From: Flammula alnicola
Taxonomy: Eukaryota; Basidiomycota; Agaricomycetes; Agaricales; Strophariaceae
DNA length: 64,000 nucleotides
Direction: 5' to 3'
Assembly: GCA_015499995.1 (NCBI GenBank)
Contig: JADNRV010000123.1
Span: 62,001-126,000 of the forward strand
Numbering within the stretch: the stretch's first letter is position 1; every line of letters starts with the position of its first letter. Shown here piece after piece: positions 58,117 to 64,000 of the stretch. The notes under the pieces are model-generated. The model ran no database searches. It saw only the letters and a list, made by a program, of their open reading frames with translations, and was not told the DNA's origin. Both the position numbers and the translations under genes were made by a program.

Positions 58117-61100
58117 ATGGCCCCCGCTCCTCCTTTTACTTCCACAAACGGCGCCAATAATGCCCTCTTCCCCGCTCTTTATCTCTATCCACTCAACGAC
58201 ACCTGGGCACCAAAACACATCGCCCTCACGAGCCAGCACACAAAGATTGGCCGACAAACGAGCTCAAAAACAGCACCTGGAGAACGGAATGGATTCTTTG
58301 ACTCAAAGGTTCTCAGTAGGCAGCATGCGGAGGTCTGGGAGGAAGGTGGCAAGGTCCGCTTTTTCACGCCTCAAATACGGGAGATACTGACGCTTCCACT
58401 CTAGATTTTTATCAAGGACGTGAAGAGCTCAAACGGTACATTTATCAATGGCGAACGGCTAAGCAGCGAAGGCCACGAGTCAGAGCCATTCGAGCTAAAA
58501 AGCGACGATATTGTCGTGCGTACACTGTCCTGGATCCTTCTCTTTCTACATCTCTAATTTTTTCCCTCTATTTGCAGGAATTCGGTATCGATATCGTAGG
58601 CGAAGACAACAAGACAATCATCCACCATAAAGTCGCCGCTCGTGTCGTGTGCGTCTTCTCGGAACAAGACGCCCAAGTCGCTGCCCGGGCGGAGCAGCAC
58701 CAACAGCAACAGCAGCTCCAGCAACACCAGTTCCTCCAGCAACAGCAGCAGCAGCAGCAAGCGGGCGCATCCACCATCGGCCCCGCCGGGCCTAGTGGCA
58801 TCAACGGTGTCGGTGGCGGTCCCGGTGGGATGGCACCCCAGAACTTCCCTTTCGCCGCTCAGCGGAGAGCGCAGATCGCCCAGCAGGGGTTGGGCGGTAT
58901 GGGTGGCGTTCGACCGCCCGGGAAGACGGGGCTGAGCTTCGATGTTATCCTGAGCCGACTCCAAGGCGAGGTCCAGAAGAGCCGCGAGACGGGCGCTGAG
59001 CTCAACTCGCTGACGGGCGCGATGGGTGAAATTCATGATACTCTCGGTGGCGCAGTGGTATGTTCTTCTGAGCCGTTTTCTTGTTATATGCATTGATCTT
59101 CTGCCACCCAGCCTGCTAATCTCCCTCCGTTCCCAACACATCTGCCACCGGTGCGACCGCCTCAAGAAGCCCACCCACAAGCGGGTGGATCGAACTCTCC
59201 CTCGCCTGAGCAGCCCTCCGTCAACCCTTCGTCATCGGTGTCAGCAGCTGCCGTCGTAGACCTTCAATCGCAATTAAGAGACACCCAGTCCTCTCTCGCC
59301 TCGCATCTCGACAAGGTGCGGGCACTCGAAGGCGCCCTCGCAGAGCAGGAGACGATAAAGCGCGAAGTGTCTTCCCTGCGGGAGATGATGGAGGAAAGGC
59401 GGCGTGAAATGGAAGCGCAAGCCGCTGCCCACGCCGAGCAGCTACGACACGAGCTCGAGGCGCAACTGCACCCCCCACACCACCACGAGCGACACGAGCA
59501 CGAGCACGAGGAGGACGATGCATCCGACCGCGAGATCAGCGATGACGACGACGACGACGACGATGCGCGGAGTGTGTCGACGGTGCTGCCGCATGAGCTC
59601 GAGCGGGTGGATGAGGAGGACGAGGAGCAGCTTGCGGAGGAGGAGCGGAGGGAGTTAGCGCGTGACGAGGAGGAGCGGCATCTGGAGGGAGACAGGGAAC
59701 TAAGGGACGAAGAAGATATGGAGAGGATCGACGAGAGCACGCTGCTGAGGGACTTGGGGAAGACGGAGGCCGAGGTCGAGGCGGAGGCGGAGGCAGAGGA
59801 GCAGGAGAGGAGGCGGGCGGAGGATCTAGGCGTGGGCAGACCGCGAACGCCCGAGCCTACGCGGATGGGTCTGCGCGATGCGGACTCGTATCCTGCCCGA
59901 GCGTCACTCCTCGGCAGTGGACCACGGCGGTCGTCCATGACATCTCCATTATCGCATGTATCTTCGTCTGAGCTGCGAGGGACGGACGATGTGTACGAGC
60001 AGGTGCAGAAGTTGTCGAAGCAGGTCAGCACGGTCATGGCATTGACGTCGACATTGGAGGCGCAGCATTCCACGGCGCAGATGACGATTTCAACGTTAGA
60101 GAGCAAGGTCGCGTCGTTGGAGGCCATGTTGAAGGCTGCGGAGGAGGCGTTGGCACAGACGCAGGCTCAGGCTCAGGCTCAAAGGCCGCCGCGTCAGCCT
60201 TCGGCTTCGACGTCTACAGAACCAGAGCAAGTTGCAGTTGATGCTGCTGCGTCGGCGGTGAAGCAGGAAAAGGAGTCGCTGGTGGAGATGATGGCCGAGT
60301 GGAAAAAGTCCGTCGAGGGCCAATGGGGTACCGTGCAGGAAGAATGGACCCAAGAACGCGAACGACTCGGAAAGGCGCGCGAGGAGTGGGAGGCAAAGTC
60401 GCGCCAAGTCGACACAGGGCTCGAGAAGATGGCCACGCTGCAGACGACGCTCGCCAGCCAGCAGCAGCAGATCCAGGTGCAGCTGCAGCAGCATATACAG
60501 CAACACTCGGCGCTGATACACGGGCTGGGCAATGGGGATGCAATTAAGCCCAATGGCGGGTTGGTGACGCCTCCCAGTCCGAGGTCGCAGTCGAGCGATA
60601 GTGGAAGGTATAGAAGAAGAAGGAGGAGGTCTGGGGCCGGGTCGAGGGCCCGGGCGGCGTCGAGAGGGAGCAGTGGGTCGAGGGAGGAGGGCGAAGGCGA
60701 TGACGTGGACACGGACGCTACACTCGCGTCGTCTACGGAGGACGACGTCTCGAAGCACGGCATCGCGCGTGCGCTGGGCTTCGTAGCTGCTACCGCCGCA
60801 GCCTCCGTCGGCGGGGTGCATCAAGCCCAAGTCGCCGCCCGCACACTGGCCACGCCCGAGCCGTCGGTGTACAAGCTCTCCGCGTCCGTGGACTCACTTG
60901 ATATTTCTACGGCAGGATCACCGCAAGGCAAAGGCCTCATTACGGCCCCTGCGACACGCGCGAATTCCCAAGATGTGGCAAGTCTCCTCGTTTCTCTGCT
61001 TGGCTTGATATGGGCATTGTCGCTGATGCTTTTCTCTGCAATTTTGTCTCTCTTGGGAAATCAGGATTCTATCGCTGGAGATGCCTCTTCGTCGTCGTCG

Positions 61101-61223
61101 TCTGCGGGCGGGTCTAAACAGATAGGCCCGCCGCGACCGACGATCAACGTGCAGACGGCGATTGGGGTGGTACTATTGAGCGTCGCTGCAGCTGCGGTGA
61201 TCTGGAAAGTCAAGCCAGAATAG
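58117..61223 (+). CDS. FHA, coiled-coil, tail-anchored protein (SLMAP/PRO45-like)
   Basis: Four exons (58117-58353, 58405-58515, 58578-59057, 59112-61223) give about 979 residues. An N-terminal FHA domain (residues about 20-140) has [22 protein letters not shown] and [14 protein letters not shown], the phosphothreonine-binding surface. It is followed by polyglutamine runs, a Gly-rich linker, the segment [18 protein letters not shown] and a Pro-rich stretch. Long coiled coils come next ([28 protein letters not shown]), then acidic Asp/Glu runs, a second coiled coil around [13 protein letters not shown] and [16 protein letters not shown], and a basic RRRRRRSG patch. The C-terminal membrane anchor is [15 protein letters not shown] followed by KVKPE. 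This is the architecture of animal SLMAP, Sordaria PRO45 and yeast Far9/Far10, the STRIPAK subunits that dock the complex on ER/nuclear membranes. In fungi this controls hyphal fusion and fruiting. A possible in-frame intron lies at 60975-61064. Confidence 0.88.
60975..61064 (+). other. Possible in-frame 90-nt intron (exitron-like)
   Basis: The stretch starts GTGGCAAGT and ends AAATCAG, is 90 nt long with no stop, and is T-rich. If retained it adds a hydrophobic helix ([20 protein letters not shown]...) ahead of the C-terminal anchor. If spliced, ANSQD joins DSIAGDAS and only one anchor remains. Family members usually have one terminal anchor, which favours an intron. Confidence 0.5.
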
Positions 61224-64000
61224 AGGATGACCTCAATTCGCATGGTCTCGTCTCGTTTCACATCAACCTACTTCTCCGACTCTCTCGTTTTGGTAGCCTC
61301 GTTAATTTTTTTTGGCATCTTGCGGACTCACGCCTGGAAGAAAACCCTCAAAAACGGGACGAACGCTTCGTCTTTTATCACATCGATTCGTCATTGTTAC
61401 CCATCATCCACCCGACTCACGACCCCCCAACCAACGCAACAACCAACGTGCGGCATAAACACACATACGTGCTATTGTTAAACCCCACCATCGTTCTAGC
61501 TCATTTCCCAGTTTCTTTTATTACCCTCAGCCCCACGCCGCGCAGGCCATCTCTCGCACGTTCGTATACGTTAACGTAATCTCTCTTTTGTCTTGGTCCT
61601 TTCTAAAGTATCTCTTCTTTATCCACCTTTTCTTGCGTTCTCTTTTCTGCCGTCTCCTTTCCCGGTTCACATTGCTGTCCTTTTGATGGTGGACTTGGAT
61701 GGACGTGGTATTAATTAACGCTGTTCCTTATTCGATCTTGCTGCTATTCGAAAACGTCTTGTCCGTTTCTTAATCCTTACTTTTTTTCGCTATGTTTTCT
61801 CTAGGTTTCCTCCTCGTATTTAATAATGAACCCCTCATGACCATTTACCCGACTTCAAGATTGTGAGTTTGTTCGACGAAGATTATAGAATTTACAACAA
61901 GTTACTTTGGTATCCCAATCGATATCTTCGTAAGTGCACCCGTGCTCTTGCCCTTTCGCTGATCTCTTTTTTACGGTTGATATTCCTGGGCATCCAGCTG
62001 TCAAGTGAGTCATCGAATCGGATGTCGATATGTGAAGCACCTGCTGAGGGAAATCAGAATAAGGAAATAGCGACTGCCATGTCAGATATTCAATGATATT
62101 CGAAAGGTCCAGGCCCTTCTACGTCATCGGTATCGTGACTCCCGACATTTAATTTTTCATCCCAATGCTAACTTCTTTTGTGTGTTTTTCCGCCAGAAAA
62201 GACGACAAAAACGTCATATCTGCCATCAGTGCCAGTACGACAGAGCGTCTAGCCTCTCGCTGTCCAGCAAATACCTGTTCGTAGATCTGATTAGATCTTT
62301 ACCTGCGAGGGAACTTCAGCAGATTGCATCTGTCGAAAGCGCAGCGCTGAAGTTCCAGTTTTTGAGCAAAAAAAGAAAGCCTTGATGACTCGAGAGCGTC
62401 TCGGCCGTCTATAATTATTGATTGGAAGGCAAGAGTTATACGTCACATCTGGAATGAGTCGACGAACGACAATCGGTGTTCGTCTTCTTGGAACAAGTTC
62501 GACCTTCCAGATAACAATTTATTGGCCTGGAGATAGCTCCTCCCAACTTGGAGGTTCGCAGTCGTCAGAGGAGGCCTAAAATGCAGATCAGCCGGTCCCG
62601 GGAAATTCGACAACAACATTGATACGGTGCAAAAATTGAATGACGGCATCCCACAGTAATTATGGTCTTCGAGAAAGAGGAATGCTAACGACTCTGAGCT
62701 CCGGAGCAGGTTTTTGACAATAAACGTCGATGGGTTTATTTGGCCTAAATGCCCGTCATAGCGCAGATCCGGTTTTTGCGCCACCGCCATCGTCCAAGGT
62801 GTGTAAGGTCCGTGGATCTTGTCATTCGAGGAGTCATTTCTTTGCGTATTGACGAGTAGAATGTGATAAACGTGCCGCGGGTGGGCACAAGAACGACAGC
62901 TGGAAACCTTGTGCATTCCAGTCGAATCCATAACACCATTCTAGCTGCAGGCGTCCCCTCCCCATGGCCGGAGTACTCGGCAAGAATTCATGTGTCGCGC
63001 TTGCTGTTCAGGATTCCACCCTTCGAAGAAATTGTAGAAAGGAGGTTTTGGTGTCACTTGACGAGTAACATAAGTAGCACATGACGAGTAAGGAGCATTC
63101 TAGACGAGCAACGCCATGTTCCGAGAATTGGATGCGGGAAACCACCATATGTATGCATTCCGACTATTCCGTAGGGGTTAGAATTCCCTAGAGCCGAATG
63201 AGAGAAAAGGCGGCGCCATATAGCAGTGTCAGGTTTAACTTTTCCGGTGGCGTCGTGGAGGGCATTTATGTTATTCAACATGATCCGCTGGTGTTATCTG
63301 GGTACGAGCACGGATATGTATGACGACGGAGAGTTTGAGCCAAAACGCCGAGTTCAAGGAGGATGGTAGAGCTTTTCACCGAGAGCGCACGGCTGGGGGT
63401 GTTGAAAGGTAAAGAGGGACCTGGAAGTGGGGTGCAACAAAATGGAATCAAAGTGGAAGTAATTTTTTTTCGTTCCGCGAGGCCGGAGAATGGCGAGTTT
63501 CACTTGTCACTCCGCTTTTCCGACCTATGGCGACATGCGAAACTACCCCAAGTCATCGTCATCTGGGAGGTGCACATATGGGTTCTTTTAGACGACATAT
63601 ATAATAAGACGTAAAGTTGGATGGATTCACGACGCTACATAGAATAGATACACGGGTATAGATGCACATAAACACAGCAGACGTCGAGACAAGGAGTAGA
63701 TTGATATTTCGCCATAATGGTGTCATGGCACTCACCGTACACGTACACGAACAGGAATGCCAGATAGTGGGAAGACAGGATTATGGGTGGGCCCCTAAGA
63801 CAATTGCTGCGCCGCGGTTATAGCCTCAAACTAAAATTCCCCAGCCGAGGCAGAGAGAGCCTCCGACGCTCATGGGTCTGTAATGTCGTCGTTTGCGACG
63901 CGTTACATGTGATCTTCGATTGTGGCATGGTTTGAAATTGATCGTGCAGTTGGGCAGACCTTGTGACCTAGAGGTACGTAGAATGATGTGTAGGCGTTCC
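61224..64000. other. Gene-poor end of window
   Basis: Pyrimidine-rich 3' flank of the FHA gene to about 61850. A minus-strand frame of 162 codons (62443-62931) has ordinary composition but no domain I know and no splice support; it could be chance. A TTTTTTTTCG-like run near 63463 and AT-rich DNA follow. No gene can be supported. Confidence 0.35.

Noticed and set aside
59264..60830. Long Ser/Arg-rich minus-strand frames
   Set aside because: Antisense shadows of the GC-rich coiled-coil exon of the FHA gene.

Overview
KIND OF ORGANISM. This is nuclear DNA of a filamentous basidiomycete, most likely an Agaricomycete. The genes are cut by many short introns (mostly about 45-80 nt, GT...AG). The gene content is typical of the class: short NACHT (STAND/NLR-like) NTPases, class I hydrophobins with the basidiomycete cysteine spacing, a glyoxal-oxidase (AA5) remnant, a PsiD-like decarboxylase of the phosphatidylserine-decarboxylase family, an F-box-like protein and a STRIPAK-type FHA protein. 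No RNA genes or CRISPR arrays were recognised. LAYOUT. 0-5 kb: mostly gene-free, then a decayed secreted-protein gene interrupted by a Tc1/mariner-type MITE. 5.5-8.7 kb: a frameshifted NACHT gene (NLR1) and the 5' relic of another. 8.7-15 kb: repeat-rich and decayed, with tandemly duplicated fragments of an unrecognised multicopy sequence. 15-19 kb: an intact PsiD-like decarboxylase, a second TA-flanked MITE and an F-box-like gene. 20-37 kb: a dynamic block made by segmental duplication, holding NLR2, hydrophobin 1, NLR3, the truncated NLR4 and hydrophobin 2. 39-46 kb: an MFS drug/H+ antiporter-like transporter, a GC-rich MITE-like element and a dihydroxyacetone kinase. 48 kb: a small secreted protein. 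51-56 kb: a truncated glyoxal oxidase, NLR5 and a short-chain dehydrogenase. 58-61 kb: a SLMAP/PRO45-like FHA, coiled-coil and tail-anchored protein. 61-64 kb: nothing recognisable. HOW IT FITS TOGETHER. There is no biosynthetic operon or pathway cluster. The dominant theme is birth and decay of NACHT genes: five copies plus a relic, with frameshifts in NLR1 and in the NLR3 tail, truncation of NLR4, and different C-terminal tails in each. The second theme is a pair of duplicated hydrophobin genes carrying a pentapeptide minisatellite (10 versus 22 units) between the signal peptide and the first cysteine. Conserved housekeeping or metabolic genes (decarboxylase, MFS, kinase, dehydrogenase, FHA protein) are intact and sit between the repeat-rich blocks. 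All splice junctions were inferred by eye from GT/AG signals, reading frame and paralogue comparison.
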